Part shown: piece after piece, positions 1 to 8,007 of the stretch
Layout of the letters: the number at the start of each line of letters is the position of its first letter
Numbering within the stretch: the first letter of the stretch is position 1
NCBI RefSeq assembly: GCF_018275325.1
Contig: NZ_JAGVQR010000004.1
Location: 1,178,001 to 1,242,000 of the forward strand
Length of the DNA stretch: 64,000 nucleotides
DNA from: Nocardioides palaemonis
GTDB lineage: Bacteria; Actinomycetota; Actinomycetes; Propionibacteriales; Nocardioidaceae
Direction: 5' to 3'
Notes under the pieces: generated by a model
Seen by the model: the letters and a program-made list of their open reading frames with translations, nothing else
What the model was told of the DNA's origin: nothing
Databases searched by the model: none
Position numbers and translations under genes: made by a program

Positions 1-706
1 GCAGCGCGGGGTCGGCGACGAGCGCGCCGCAGTGGGGGCCGAAGAACTTGTAGGGCGAGCAGACCAGCAGGTCGGCGCCCATCGCGGTGAGGTCGGGCGC
101 GGCGTGGGCGGTGTGGTGCACCGCGTCGACGTGGACCAGCGCACCGACCTCGTGGGCCCGGGCCGCGACGGTCGCGACCGGCGGGCGGGTGCCGAGCAGG
201 TTCGACGCCGCGGTCAGAGCGACCAGCCGCGTGCGCGGGGTGATCGCGTCGAGCGACGACAGGTCGAGCTCGCCGGTCGCCGGGTCCAGGCGCAGCCAGC
301 GCACCGTCACGCCCGCCCGCTCGGCCGCCTGGATCCACGGCCGCACGTTGGAGTCGTGGTCGAGCTCGCAGACCACCACCTCGTCACCCGGCCCCCAGGT
401 CTTCGCCAGCGCCCTTGAGACGTCGTACGTCAGCGCCGTCGCGCTGCGCCCGTGCACCACGCCGCCGGGGACCCCGCCCACCAGGTCGGCGATCGCCGAG
501 CGGAACCCGGCCACGGCGTCCTCGGCGTTGCGCTGGCTGACCAGCAGCGAGCCGCGCTGCGACAGCGGTCCGGTCAGGGTCCGGGCGATCGCCTCGCCGA
601 CGACGGCCGGGGTCTGGGTGCCGCCGGGGTTGTCGAAGTGGGCGATCCCGGAGGCGAGGGAGGGGAAGTGCGAGCGGAAGCCTGCGACGTCGAAGGACAA
701 GGACAT
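1..706 (-). CDS. Cysteine desulfurase-like class V aminotransferase (TIGR01976/VC1184 type), partial
   Basis: The C-terminus lies beyond the left edge; 235 N-terminal residues are visible. Translation starts MSLSFDVAGFRSHFPSLASG, followed by FDNPGGTQTP near residue 24, HDSNVRPW, VDAVHHTAH, and SPYKFFGPHCG near the cut, where Lys would form the PLP Schiff base. The NPGGTQ signature and the opening match the cysteine-desulfurase-like family typified by VC1184 rather than SufS/IscS proper. True substrate is unknown. The ATG at 706 has no Shine-Dalgarno; it lies 10 bp after the stop of the upstream AstE-like gene, and a TAGCGT hexamer 7 nt upstream overlaps that stop codon, so it may be read through from the neighbour or start as a leaderless message. 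Confidence 0.85.
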   Translation of the reverse strand, partial: MSLSFDVAGFRSHFPSLASGIAHFDNPGGTQTPAVVGEAIARTLTGPLSQRGSLLVSQRNAEDAVAGFRSAIADLVGGVPGGVVHGRSATALTYDVSRALAKTWGPGDEVVVCELDHDSNVRPWIQAAERAGVTVRWLRLDPATGELDLSSLDAITPRTRLVALTAASNLLGTRPPVATVAARAHEVGALVHVDAVHHTAHAAPDLTAMGADLLVCSPYKFFGPHCGALVADPAL

Positions 707-713
707 GCGGGGC

Positions 714-719
714 ACGCTA
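714..719 (-). promoter_or_regulatory. -10 element (TAGCGT) for a leaderless start at 706
   Basis: The hexamer ends 7 nt before the ATG at 706, no ribosome-binding site is present, and the TAG of the upstream gene is part of it. Confidence 0.4.
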
Positions 720-1664
720 GTTGGCGATGTGCACCACGGCGTCACCGGAGTTGACAAGCGGCGCCTCGGTGCGGCCGATCACGATGCCGTCGCGGTTGGC
801 GTAGACCGCGCGCAGCGTCTTGCCGAAGGAGTCGAAGAGGGTGCCGAGGCGCTCGCCGTCGCTGACCTTCTGCCCGAGCTGGGCGTCGAGGTGCAGGATG
901 CCGGTGCGGCGCGCGCGCACCCAGCCGCTGGCGCGGCACTCCAGGCTGGGCTCGACCGGCGGCTCCTCCACCGGCTCGGTCATCCCGAGCGCCGCCAGCA
1001 CCCGACGCACGCCGAGCACGCCGGCGTCGACGGCGTACGCGTCGAAGCGCAGCGGCTCGCCCGCCTCGTAGAGCAGCACCTTGGCGCCGTGCTCGCGGGC
1101 CGCGTGGCGCAGGGAGCCGTCGCGGATCTTGGCGTGCAGCATCACCGGGGCGCCGAAGGCGGCGGCGAGCTCACGCGTACGGGGGTCGTCGAGGTCGGCG
1201 CGCACCTGCGGGAGGTTGCTGCGCCGGTCCGACCCGGTGTGCAGGTCGATGCCGACCTCGCAGCCCGACACGATCTCGCGCATGAAGAGGTGGGCGATCC
1301 GGCTGGCGAGCGAGCCGCGCGCGGAGCCGGGGAAGGAGCGGTTGAGGTCGCGGCGGTCGGGGAGGTAGCGGTCGCCGGTCATGAAGCCGAGCACGTTGAC
1401 GATCGGGACCGCGACCAGCGTCCCGCGGAACGTCTTGGGGTCGAGGCCAGCCATCACCTGGCGCACCACCTCGACGCCGGCGACCTCGTCGCCGTGGATG
1501 GCCGCGTCGATCCAGACCGCCGGACCGTCCTCGCGGCCGTGCACCACCCGCACCGGGAGCGTCACGTCGGCGCCGGTCACGAGCCGGGTGATCGGCAGCT
1601 CGAGCGCGCGTGCCGAGCCGGACCGGATCCGTACGCCCCCGATGGCGAAGGACTCCCGCGCCAC
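717..1664 (-). CDS. Succinylglutamate desuccinylase/aspartoacylase family zinc hydrolase
   Basis: A 315-residue protein of the AstE/AspA carboxypeptidase-like family, which removes acyl or aminoacyl groups using one zinc ion. Zn-ligand motif HGDEVAGVEV at about residues 57-66, LNRSFPG at about 107 and the third ligand in DLHTGSDRR at about 140 are all present. The C-terminal third (from about 225) resembles the biotinyl/lipoyl-like half seen in AstE-like deacylases. The only in-frame start before an upstream stop is the GTG at 1664. Its relatives are known neighbours of RimK-type ligases and retropepsin-like proteases; such a pair lies 6 kb to the right, so it may act on glutamyl- or aminoacyl-modified proteins or metabolites (inference). 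Substrate cannot be read from sequence. Confidence 0.85.
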   Translation of the reverse strand: MARESFAIGGVRIRSGSARALELPITRLVTGADVTLPVRVVHGREDGPAVWIDAAIHGDEVAGVEVVRQVMAGLDPKTFRGTLVAVPIVNVLGFMTGDRYLPDRRDLNRSFPGSARGSLASRIAHLFMREIVSGCEVGIDLHTGSDRRSNLPQVRADLDDPRTRELAAAFGAPVMLHAKIRDGSLRHAAREHGAKVLLYEAGEPLRFDAYAVDAGVLGVRRVLAALGMTEPVEEPPVEPSLECRASGWVRARRTGILHLDAQLGQKVSDGERLGTLFDSFGKTLRAVYANRDGIVIGRTEAPLVNSGDAVVHIAN

Positions 1665-1776
1665 TAGCGGGCGCTCCGGCCGGTCGGGATGCTCACGACG
1701 TCAGGGTAGTGGGCGCAGGGGCCCGCCCCGACTCCTCCCGGGGGATCGGAGGTGCCGGGGCGGGCGATCGGGGGGG

Positions 1777-2154
1777 TCAGCTGTTGAGGGCCGACGAGTC
1801 CGAGTCGGAGCCCGAGCCGCTGTCGGTGTCGGGCTGGCCGTCGCCGTCGAAGTCCGGCGCCTGGCCGGTCGTGCCGCCCTGGTCGGTGCCGGTGCTTCCG
1901 GGCGGTCCGCCCATCTGGCCGCCCATCTGGCCGGGACCGTCGCCGTCGCCGTCCATGTCGCCCATCGGTCCGCCGCCCGGCCCACCGGGGAACCCCTGCT
2001 GGCCGGTGAGCCCGGACTGGTCGGTGGTCGACGTGGTGCCGGTGGTGGCGGAGCCGTCGTCGCCGACGGCGTAGCCCGCCCCGAAGCCCGCGCCGCCGAT
2101 GGCGAGACCGGCCACGACGGCGCCAGCGGCGATGACGCGGCGGCCCTTCGCCAC
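1777..2154 (-). CDS. Small acidic Gly/Asp-rich membrane-anchored protein, N-terminus apparently frameshifted
   Basis: The open frame from GTG 2154 gives 125 residues: a basic start (AKGRR), a transmembrane or signal segment (VIAAGAVVAGLAIGG...), then a low-complexity region rich in Gly, Asp, Ser and Met ending DSDSSALNS. Upstream, the ATG at 2275 has a good ribosome site (GAAAGG, about 8 nt away) but lies in another frame. Removing one base from the G5 run at 2251-2255 (C5 on the coding strand) joins them into a continuous protein of about 165 residues starting MSSDTQHPDHRTATLTT. So the true gene is probably 1777-2275, with either an indel in the assembly or a real frameshift. Function unknown. 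The Gly-Pro-Met-Gly composition resembles the tails of the adjacent DUF4353 lipoprotein and of the distant CotH protein. Confidence 0.6.
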   Translation of the reverse strand: MAKGRRVIAAGAVVAGLAIGGAGFGAGYAVGDDGSATTGTTSTTDQSGLTGQQGFPGGPGGGPMGDMDGDGDGPGQMGGQMGGPPGSTGTDQGGTTGQAPDFDGDGQPDTDSGSGSDSDSSALNS

Positions 2155-2324
2155 CCGCCACGAGCGCGAGCGGGCCGGGGAGACCTCGGCGTCGAGGGCC
2201 GGCTGGTCGGCGGCGTACGCCGGCGTGGTCAGGGTGGCGGTGCGGTGGTCGGGGGTGCTGGGTGTCGCTGCTCATGGTGGTGCCTTTCGTTCGGGTGTCA
2301 CGTGCGTGGGAAGTGGCGCGAGGG

Positions 2325-3845
2325 TCAGCCGCCCATCGGGCCTCCGGGGCCGCCGGTGCCCGCGGGGGCCTCGCCGGCGGTGACGGTCGTGGAGGTGCCG
2401 TCGACGGTGACGGTGTAGCTGGCTCCCTGCTCGAGGTCGGCGGACGAGAGGACGATCGAGGCGTAGTCCTTCTCCGGGGTGTAGGACGCCACCTCGGTGC
2501 CGGCCGCGTCGGTCACGACGACCTCGGTGCCGGCGGACGCGGTGGTGTCGAGCGCGGCGGCGATCCACGCCTGGTCGGAGTCGGTCGAGGGGGCGACCAG
2601 CATGCCGGCGCTGCCGGTGGCGACGAGGGTGCCGCCGGAGACGTCGAAGGTGCCGTTGACGTCGAGCGCGCCGTTGCCGTCGGTGGTCGGGCCGTAGACG
2701 GTGATGTCGCCGCCGGTGATGGTCGCGTCGCCGTTGGAGTCGAGGCCGTCGCCGCTGGCCCACACCTCGAGGGTGCCGCCGTTGACGTAGAGGTGCAGCG
2801 AGCTGTCGATGGCCATCTCGCCGCCGGCCTGCCCGTCGGTCGAGGCACTGTCGTCGGACGAGCTGACGTTGACGCCGTCGTCGGCGGAGTGCAGCTCGAT
2901 CGTGCCGTCGTCGACCACGATGACCGAGCCCTCCATCGCCTCGTGGGAGCCGGACACCACGACGCTGCCGCCGGAGACGAGCACCTGGGTGCCCTTGATG
3001 CCGTCGTCCTCGGACGACACGGTGAGCTCGCCGCCCTGGACCAGCACGAAGCCGGTGCCGGCGTCCTCGGTGTTGGTGGACTTGAACGCGTCGCCGACCG
3101 CGTCGACGGTGACGGTGCCATCGGTGAGGACGAGGTAGTCCTTGCCGATGATCCCGTCGTCGACGGAGGTGACGTCGATGGTGCCGCCGGTGATGACCAG
3201 GCCGTCCTTGCCGACGATGCCGTTGTTGCTGGTGCCCGTGACGGTGAGCGAGCCGCTGCCGCCGATGGTGAGGTCCGCGGACGACCACAGCGCGCCGGTG
3301 GGCGCGTCCTCCGAGGTGTCGGCGTACGTCGTGGCGTCGGTGAGCGCGTTGTCGCTGCCGTCGGCGAGCACGACCACCACCGACTCGGCGTCGGTGACCG
3401 CGATCGCGGCTGAGGTCTCCGAGGTGATCGTCGCGTCGTCGAGCACCAGGCGTACGACGCCGTCGCCCGCGCTGTCGACCACCACCTGGCCGGTGAGCTC
3501 GCCGGTCAGGACGTACGTCCCGGCGGCGGAGATCGTCGCGGTGCCGTCGGCGGAGGTGACCGCGTCGGAGTCGGAGGTGGCAGAGGTGCCGTCGAGGGTG
3601 ACGGTCGTGGCGTCGGCCTCGTCGTAGGACGTGTCGCCGGTCTCGACGGCGACGTCGTCGGCGAGCACCTCGTCGACGGTCGTGCCGTCGGAGGTGGCGA
3701 CCGCGCTGGTGGTGGTGCCGGTGCTCGTCGAGGTGGTGGTCGTGTCGCTGGCGACGGATGCACCGCAGCCGGCGAGCAGGACGGTGGCGGCGACGCCGGC
3801 GACGGCGTGGCGGAGGCGGTTCGAGTGCACAGGGAGGAGTCGCAT
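2325..3845 (-). CDS. DUF4353 (Cthe_2159-like) carbohydrate-binding lipoprotein
   Basis: 506 residues. Signal peptide with lipobox LLAGC (Cys27), then a Ser/Thr-rich linker, then a long array of irregular beta-strand repeats rich in Gly, Asp, Thr and Ser (GGTIDVTSVDDGIIGKD, GGELTVSSEDDGIKG, GGTLEVWASGDGLDSNGD). This is the repeat style of the Cthe_2159 / DUF4353 right-handed beta-helix family, whose founder binds cellulose and pectin-type polysaccharides and calcium. The C-terminus ends in GGPGGPMGG. It lies 18 bp after the GT2-GtrA gene and 49 bp before the small Gly-rich protein, so the three are probably co-transcribed. Members of this family usually sit beside CotH, VTC and DUF4956 genes; here those are at 21-24 kb. 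Predicted to be an extracellular, surface-attached glycan or exopolymer binder. Confidence 0.85.
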   Translation of the reverse strand: MRLLPVHSNRLRHAVAGVAATVLLAGCGASVASDTTTTSTSTGTTTSAVATSDGTTVDEVLADDVAVETGDTSYDEADATTVTLDGTSATSDSDAVTSADGTATISAAGTYVLTGELTGQVVVDSAGDGVVRLVLDDATITSETSAAIAVTDAESVVVVLADGSDNALTDATTYADTSEDAPTGALWSSADLTIGGSGSLTVTGTSNNGIVGKDGLVITGGTIDVTSVDDGIIGKDYLVLTDGTVTVDAVGDAFKSTNTEDAGTGFVLVQGGELTVSSEDDGIKGTQVLVSGGSVVVSGSHEAMEGSVIVVDDGTIELHSADDGVNVSSSDDSASTDGQAGGEMAIDSSLHLYVNGGTLEVWASGDGLDSNGDATITGGDITVYGPTTDGNGALDVNGTFDVSGGTLVATGSAGMLVAPSTDSDQAWIAAALDTTASAGTEVVVTDAAGTEVASYTPEKDYASIVLSSADLEQGASYTVTVDGTSTTVTAGEAPAGTGGPGGPMGG

Positions 3846-3863
3846 CGGGTGCGGCCTTTCGGG

Positions 3864-4982
3864 TCAGCGGGGGCCGCGCGAGCGACCTGATGCCTCGATC
3901 GTGCTGGGGCGACCTGTCGCGGAGGTGGCCTCGTCCTGTCCGTCTCCTGTGAGCCCGCGACCGGGCGCGAAGACGAACGCGCGCTGGGCCGCGAAGCTCG
4001 ACGAGACCAGCGCGACCTCGGTCACGAGCTTGGCCGGGAGCAGGGCCAGGCCGGCGCCGTGCAGCGTGCTGAGCAGCAGGTAGTTGGCGCCGAGGAGGGC
4101 GCTCGCGAGCGCGGCGTAGCGCCAGGCAGCGGTGCGGGTGCGGACCCTCCGGCCGCCCTCGAAGACCAGGCGGCGGTTGACCGCGAAGTTGATCCCGGCG
4201 CTGGTGAGGCGGGCGCCGACGACCGACAGCAGCAGGTCTCCGGTGAGGGCCTGCAGCGCGAGCAGCGCCACCGTGTCGATGGCGAACGCGGCGAGCGAGG
4301 AGGCGAGGAAGACCAGCAGCGGCGCGTAGACCCGGATCGAGTCGACGACCGGGCGGAAGTGCGACGAGGCGTTGTCGTCGAGGTAGATCGTGGCGATCGG
4401 CACCTCCTCCAGCGCGATCCCTGCGCGGGCGGCGCGGAGCAGCACCTGCAGCTCGTACTCGTAGCGCTCGCCCGGCACCGAGCACGCCCACGCGAGGACG
4501 CCGGCGGGCAGGCCGCGCAGCCCGGTCTGGGTGTCGGTGAGACGGGTCCGGGTGGCGGCGGCGAACAGCCGGCGGGTGACGGCGTTGCCGATCCGGCTGC
4601 GCAGCGGGACGCCCGCGTCGAGGGCGCGGCTGCCGAGCACGATCTGGCGGCCAGGGTCGGCGAGGAGCCGCTCGCCGATCGCGACGACGTCGTCGAGCGC
4701 GTGCTGGCCGTCGGCGTCGGCGCAGACCACGGGGGATCCCGGGCGGGTGGCGGCGACGTGGGCGAAGCCGGCCTTCAGCGCCGCGCCCTTGCCGCGGTTG
4801 GTGGGGAGCGCCAGCACCTCGGCGCCGAGGGTGATCGCCCGCGCGAAGACGTCGGCGTACGCCTCGCCCGACCCGTCGTCGACGACCAGCAGGTGCCAGT
4901 CGGGCCGGGCGGCGCGGACGTCGGCGAGGGTGCGGAGGAGGGCCGGACCGGGGCGGTAGGCCGGGACGAGGACGGTCGGCAC
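3864..4982 (-). CDS. Bifunctional family 2 glycosyltransferase / GtrA-like membrane protein
   Basis: 372 residues. The N-terminal GT-A domain (about 1-215) has VPAYRPG, VVDDGSG, the metal-binding DADGQH near residue 89 and QTGLRGLPAG, as in polyprenyl-phosphate sugar transferases (DPM1-like). From about 225 to 345 four hydrophobic segments (LLVFLASSLAAFAIDTVALL, INFAVNRRLVFEG, YLLLSTLHGAGLALLPAKL, FAAQRAFVF) form a GtrA domain, proposed to flip lipid-linked sugars. The fusion makes and translocates a lipid-linked monosaccharide in one protein. The GTG start at 4982 is 4 bp after the stop of the phosphodiester glycosidase gene, so the two are translationally coupled. Likely role: surface glycan decoration together with its neighbours (inference). 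Confidence 0.88.
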   Translation of the reverse strand: MPTVLVPAYRPGPALLRTLADVRAARPDWHLLVVDDGSGEAYADVFARAITLGAEVLALPTNRGKGAALKAGFAHVAATRPGSPVVCADADGQHALDDVVAIGERLLADPGRQIVLGSRALDAGVPLRSRIGNAVTRRLFAAATRTRLTDTQTGLRGLPAGVLAWACSVPGERYEYELQVLLRAARAGIALEEVPIATIYLDDNASSHFRPVVDSIRVYAPLLVFLASSLAAFAIDTVALLALQALTGDLLLSVVGARLTSAGINFAVNRRLVFEGGRRVRTRTAAWRYAALASALLGANYLLLSTLHGAGLALLPAKLVTEVALVSSSFAAQRAFVFAPGRGLTGDGQDEATSATGRPSTIEASGRSRGPR

Positions 4983-4986
4983 CGGC

Positions 4987-5916
4987 TCAGCCCTTGACGT
5001 AGAGGATGTCGGAGGTGCCGCGCTCGCCGCCGTTGCTCGGGCGGTTGACCACCTCGCCGTCGAAGAACATCGTCGACGACCCGCCGCCGTCGATGTTGTA
5101 GGCCGTCACCGCGCCGAGGCCCTTCATCAAGGTGGCGAGCTCGGTCATCGTCGCGCCGGCGCTGTAGCCGGGGTCGCGGCCGTCGACGACGACGAGCAGC
5201 AGGTGGTTGTCGTCGACGACGCCGACCGCGGTGCGCGGCTGGTCGCCCTGGATCGAGTGGTTGCCGAAGTTGGTGTCGACCTCGACGTCGTCGATCCCGT
5301 CGAGCACCTCGCCGTCGGCGACCAGCGCGGGCCCGAAGGAGAGGGTGTTCCAGACGCCCGCGTCGACGAGCGCGTCGGCGCTGGTGGCGGTCTCGTCGTA
5401 GAGCTCGACGTGCCCGTCCTTGTAGAACGCCAGGCCCTCGCGGGCGCCGGCATCGCGCCAGGCGACGCCGTTGCGCACGACGATGCCGGTCTCGCGGAAG
5501 CCGTAGTAGTCGCCGTTGATCGCGAAGACCGCGCCGTTCTGCTCGGCGATGTCGGAGGTCTCGTCGACGATGTTGGTGCCGAAGGAGTCCTGGGCGAAGG
5601 CCGAGCGCAGCACGGTCGCGTCGCTCAGCACGAGGTCGGCGACGACGTAGGTCACGGTCGCGTCGCCGCTGCCGGTCGTCACCTTCTTCACGGTGATCGT
5701 CGTGCCGTCGGCGCTCCAGCTGTCGTCGGTCAGGACCGCGTCGGAGGTGTCGAGCTCGGTGCCGTCACTGCCCTGGCTGGCCTCGTACGCCGACGCGTCG
5801 GCGACCTCGACGTGGTCGACGACGTAGCGGTCGAGCGCCCACGCGCCGCCGCCGGTGGTGAGGGTCAGGGTGGTGAGGCCGCCGATGAGGAAGGCGCGGC
5901 GCGAGGGTGCGGGCAT
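4987..5916 (-). CDS. Tat-exported phosphodiester glycosidase (NAGPA domain) family protein
   Basis: 309 residues. The N-terminus SRRAFLIGG followed by a hydrophobic stretch is a twin-arginine signal. The NAGPA/DUF2233 domain spans about 95-309, with family motifs FAINGDYYG (residues 132-139), RTAVG (228-232) and IDGGGSSTM (275-283). Related enzymes hydrolyse N-acetylglucosamine-1-phosphodiester linkages or act on cell-wall and exopolysaccharide phosphodiesters. It is the first gene of a leftward cluster with the GT2-GtrA and DUF4353 genes, which suggests remodelling of an extracellular phosphoglycan. Divergent from the RTX-like gene at 6084, so 5917-6083 must hold two promoters. Confidence 0.87.
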   Translation of the reverse strand: MPAPSRRAFLIGGLTTLTLTTGGGAWALDRYVVDHVEVADASAYEASQGSDGTELDTSDAVLTDDSWSADGTTITVKKVTTGSGDATVTYVVADLVLSDATVLRSAFAQDSFGTNIVDETSDIAEQNGAVFAINGDYYGFRETGIVVRNGVAWRDAGAREGLAFYKDGHVELYDETATSADALVDAGVWNTLSFGPALVADGEVLDGIDDVEVDTNFGNHSIQGDQPRTAVGVVDDNHLLLVVVDGRDPGYSAGATMTELATLMKGLGAVTAYNIDGGGSSTMFFDGEVVNRPSNGGERGTSDILYVKG

Positions 5917-6083
5917 GGGCTGCTCCAGTCGTCGAGGTTCTCCTCGACGATCGGAGGTGTCGCTGTCCGCGAACTGTGGTGCGGCTCGGGATCCGGTGTG
6001 GGTCGCCTCGTCCCGACGGCCGCAACTTCCGGACCGCTGGCCGCGTCACACTGGTTGCCCGCACTCGGACGGAAGAGACCTTC

Positions 6084-7442
6084 ATGCGCACGATGCCCCT
6101 CCTCGCGATCAGCCTCCTGGCCACCGGCCTCGGCGTCGCCCCCGCCTCACCTGCCGGTGCCGCCGGCGAGACCTGCCAGGGGAGGGCCGCGACGATCGTC
6201 GGCCAGCCGCTGCAGCGCGTCGTCGGGACCGAGGGACCGGACGTCGTGGTCACGAACGGGGCGATCGGTGTCGACACCCTCGGTGGCGACGACCTGGTCT
6301 GCGTCACCGACGCGATCGCTCCGGGCATGGTCACGCTGCGCACCGGCGCAGGCAACGACGTCGTCGACGCCTCCGCCTCCGGGTCGTGGGTCGACGCCGA
6401 GCTCGGAGCCGGCTCGGACCACTACACGGCCTCCGCCGGGCACGACACCGTGCTGACCGGGTCGAGGGAGGGCAGCAGGCACGTCGACACCGAGCCGGAC
6501 ACGGTGGTGGCCACCACGGGCGGCAACGCCAGCCAGACCGGGGACGAGTGGACGACCGGGATGTCCGGTGTGCCCAACGCCGACGTGCTCCAGCTCGCCG
6601 GGGTCGGCCACACGGTCCGCTGGAGCGGCGTCCAGACCGCGGGCTCGCAGGTCGTCATGGGCACCGGGGCCACGCTGCAGCCCTCCCTCGGTGACGGCGA
6701 CATCGCGATCGACGCCGCCGGGTCCTGGACGGAGGACGGCGCGCCCGTCCTCGCCTGGACCGGCGAGGCGACCCGCTTCGAGCTGATCGGTCGATCGTCC
6801 GCGACGTCGCTCTCCTTCACCGGCACCGACCGCGACGAGCACGTCCACAGCTCGTTCGGCAAGGGCGTGCTGGACGGGCCGCAGCGCTTCGACCTCGGCG
6901 CCGGGGACGACACGCTGCTCTCGGAGGACGGTGTCGGCGGCAAGGGCAGCTCCTACATCGGGGGACTGGGCGACGACTCCATCGAGCTCTTCGGCGGCAA
7001 GCGGCTCGACGTCGAGATGAACGCCGGCAGGATGTACTACCGGCAGCACGGCACGAAGGTCGGCGCCTCCTTCGACTACTTCGAGGACGTGCGGGTCGGC
7101 GCCAGGCACCTCTACGTCGGCGGCACCGCGCACGCCGACCACGTCAGCTTCTACGCGTGCACCGCGACCGTCAGGGGCCGCCGTGGCAACGACGTGCTGG
7201 CCTTCTCGCGGAGGAGCGACGACGGCCACAAGATCGGCTGCGACGCGCGGAAGTCGAAGATCCGGATCTTCGGCGAGGACGGCAAGGACACGATCACCGG
7301 CTCGCGCGGGCGCGACCTCCTCGTCGGCGGCCGCGGCCGCGACACCGTCCGGGGCAAGGCCAACCGCGACCGCTGCTCGGGCGAGAAGCTCTCGAGCTGC
7401 GAGGTGAGGGTCCCGATGATCGTGCGGCCCCGGAAGGCCTGA
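6084..7442 (+). CDS. Secreted RTX-like calcium-binding repeat protein
   Basis: 452 residues from the ATG at 6084, chosen because it follows GGAAGAGA and opens a signal peptide (MRTMPLLAISLLATGLG...PAGAA). The mature part carries scattered haemolysin-type nonapeptide-like segments: LGGDDLVCV, TGAGNDVVDASA, LGAGDDTLLSEDG, GLGDDSIELFGG, GRRGNDVL and finally FGEDGKDTITGSRGRDLLVGGRGRDTVRG. The array is degenerate in the middle and best at the C-terminus (about 405-435). Such proteins bind Ca2+ after export and are usually structural or cargo modules. No catalytic domain is recognised. There are few Cys, with a possible terminal disulfide (RDRCSGEKLSSCEV). Confidence 0.8.
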   Translation: MRTMPLLAISLLATGLGVAPASPAGAAGETCQGRAATIVGQPLQRVVGTEGPDVVVTNGAIGVDTLGGDDLVCVTDAIAPGMVTLRTGAGNDVVDASASGSWVDAELGAGSDHYTASAGHDTVLTGSREGSRHVDTEPDTVVATTGGNASQTGDEWTTGMSGVPNADVLQLAGVGHTVRWSGVQTAGSQVVMGTGATLQPSLGDGDIAIDAAGSWTEDGAPVLAWTGEATRFELIGRSSATSLSFTGTDRDEHVHSSFGKGVLDGPQRFDLGAGDDTLLSEDGVGGKGSSYIGGLGDDSIELFGGKRLDVEMNAGRMYYRQHGTKVGASFDYFEDVRVGARHLYVGGTAHADHVSFYACTATVRGRRGNDVLAFSRRSDDGHKIGCDARKSKIRIFGEDGKDTITGSRGRDLLVGGRGRDTVRGKANRDRCSGEKLSSCEVRVPMIVRPRKA

Positions 7443-7448
7443 GCCGGG

Positions 7449-7946
7449 TCAGCGACCCCAGTTGCGGCGGCGTACGGCCCGCTTCGGCTTGCCGCCCGCG
7501 TAGGACAGCGAGGAGTCGACGAGGAAGCCGCGCTCGAGGGCCTCGCGGCCGATCAGCATCCGGAAGCCCATCTCGTCGCGGTTGCTGAGGGTCATCACGG
7601 TGGTGATGGTGCGCCCGGCGAGGGTGACGTCGAGGGCGACGGCGTAGCGCTTCTCGACCTGGCCGTTGCTCGAGCGCACCTCGCGCATGTCGAGGACGGG
7701 CAGGCTGAGCTCGACGTGGTCGTCGTCGGACTTCTGCCACGGGTGGATGGAGAACCGCACCCACTCGGCGCGGTCGTGCTCGTAGGCCTCGAGGTCGAAG
7801 GCGTGGATCGACGACGAGCGCGCGCCGGTGTCGATCTTGGCCTTCATGAAGTCGACGCCGGCCTGCGGAAGGCCCACCCACTCGCGCCAGCCGACGACGA
7901 CCTTCGACGCGGGTGCGTCGTTCGGGTCTTCGAAGGGCGTGGACAC
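7449..7946 (-). CDS. Retropepsin-like aspartic protease of the RimB/ATP-dependent zinc protease family
   Basis: 165 residues. Motif KIDTGARSSSIHA (residues about 42-54) is the DTGA active-site loop of this family (COG4067), followed by the flap region VRSSNGQVEKRYAV and RMLIGREAL near the C-terminus. Members are widely labelled ATP-dependent zinc proteases but have a retroviral-protease fold; in Pseudomonas RimB works with RimK to remove glutamate tails from ribosomal protein S6. GTG start at 7946. It diverges from rimK at 8008 across a 61-bp promoter region, so the ligase and its presumed trimming protease share a control region. Confidence 0.85.
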   Translation of the reverse strand: MSTPFEDPNDAPASKVVVGWREWVGLPQAGVDFMKAKIDTGARSSSIHAFDLEAYEHDRAEWVRFSIHPWQKSDDDHVELSLPVLDMREVRSSNGQVEKRYAVALDVTLAGRTITTVMTLSNRDEMGFRMLIGREALERGFLVDSSLSYAGGKPKRAVRRRNWGR

Positions 7947-8007
7947 CTGTCCATCCTCTCAGGAGGGTGGGGTCGGGCCGGGGGTCGAGGTGGTTGTATG
8001 GCCCACC

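Noticed and set aside
2272..4491. 739-codon open frame on the minus strand
   Set aside because: Arg/His-rich low-complexity translation overlapping two well-supported genes in other frames; a high-GC shadow.
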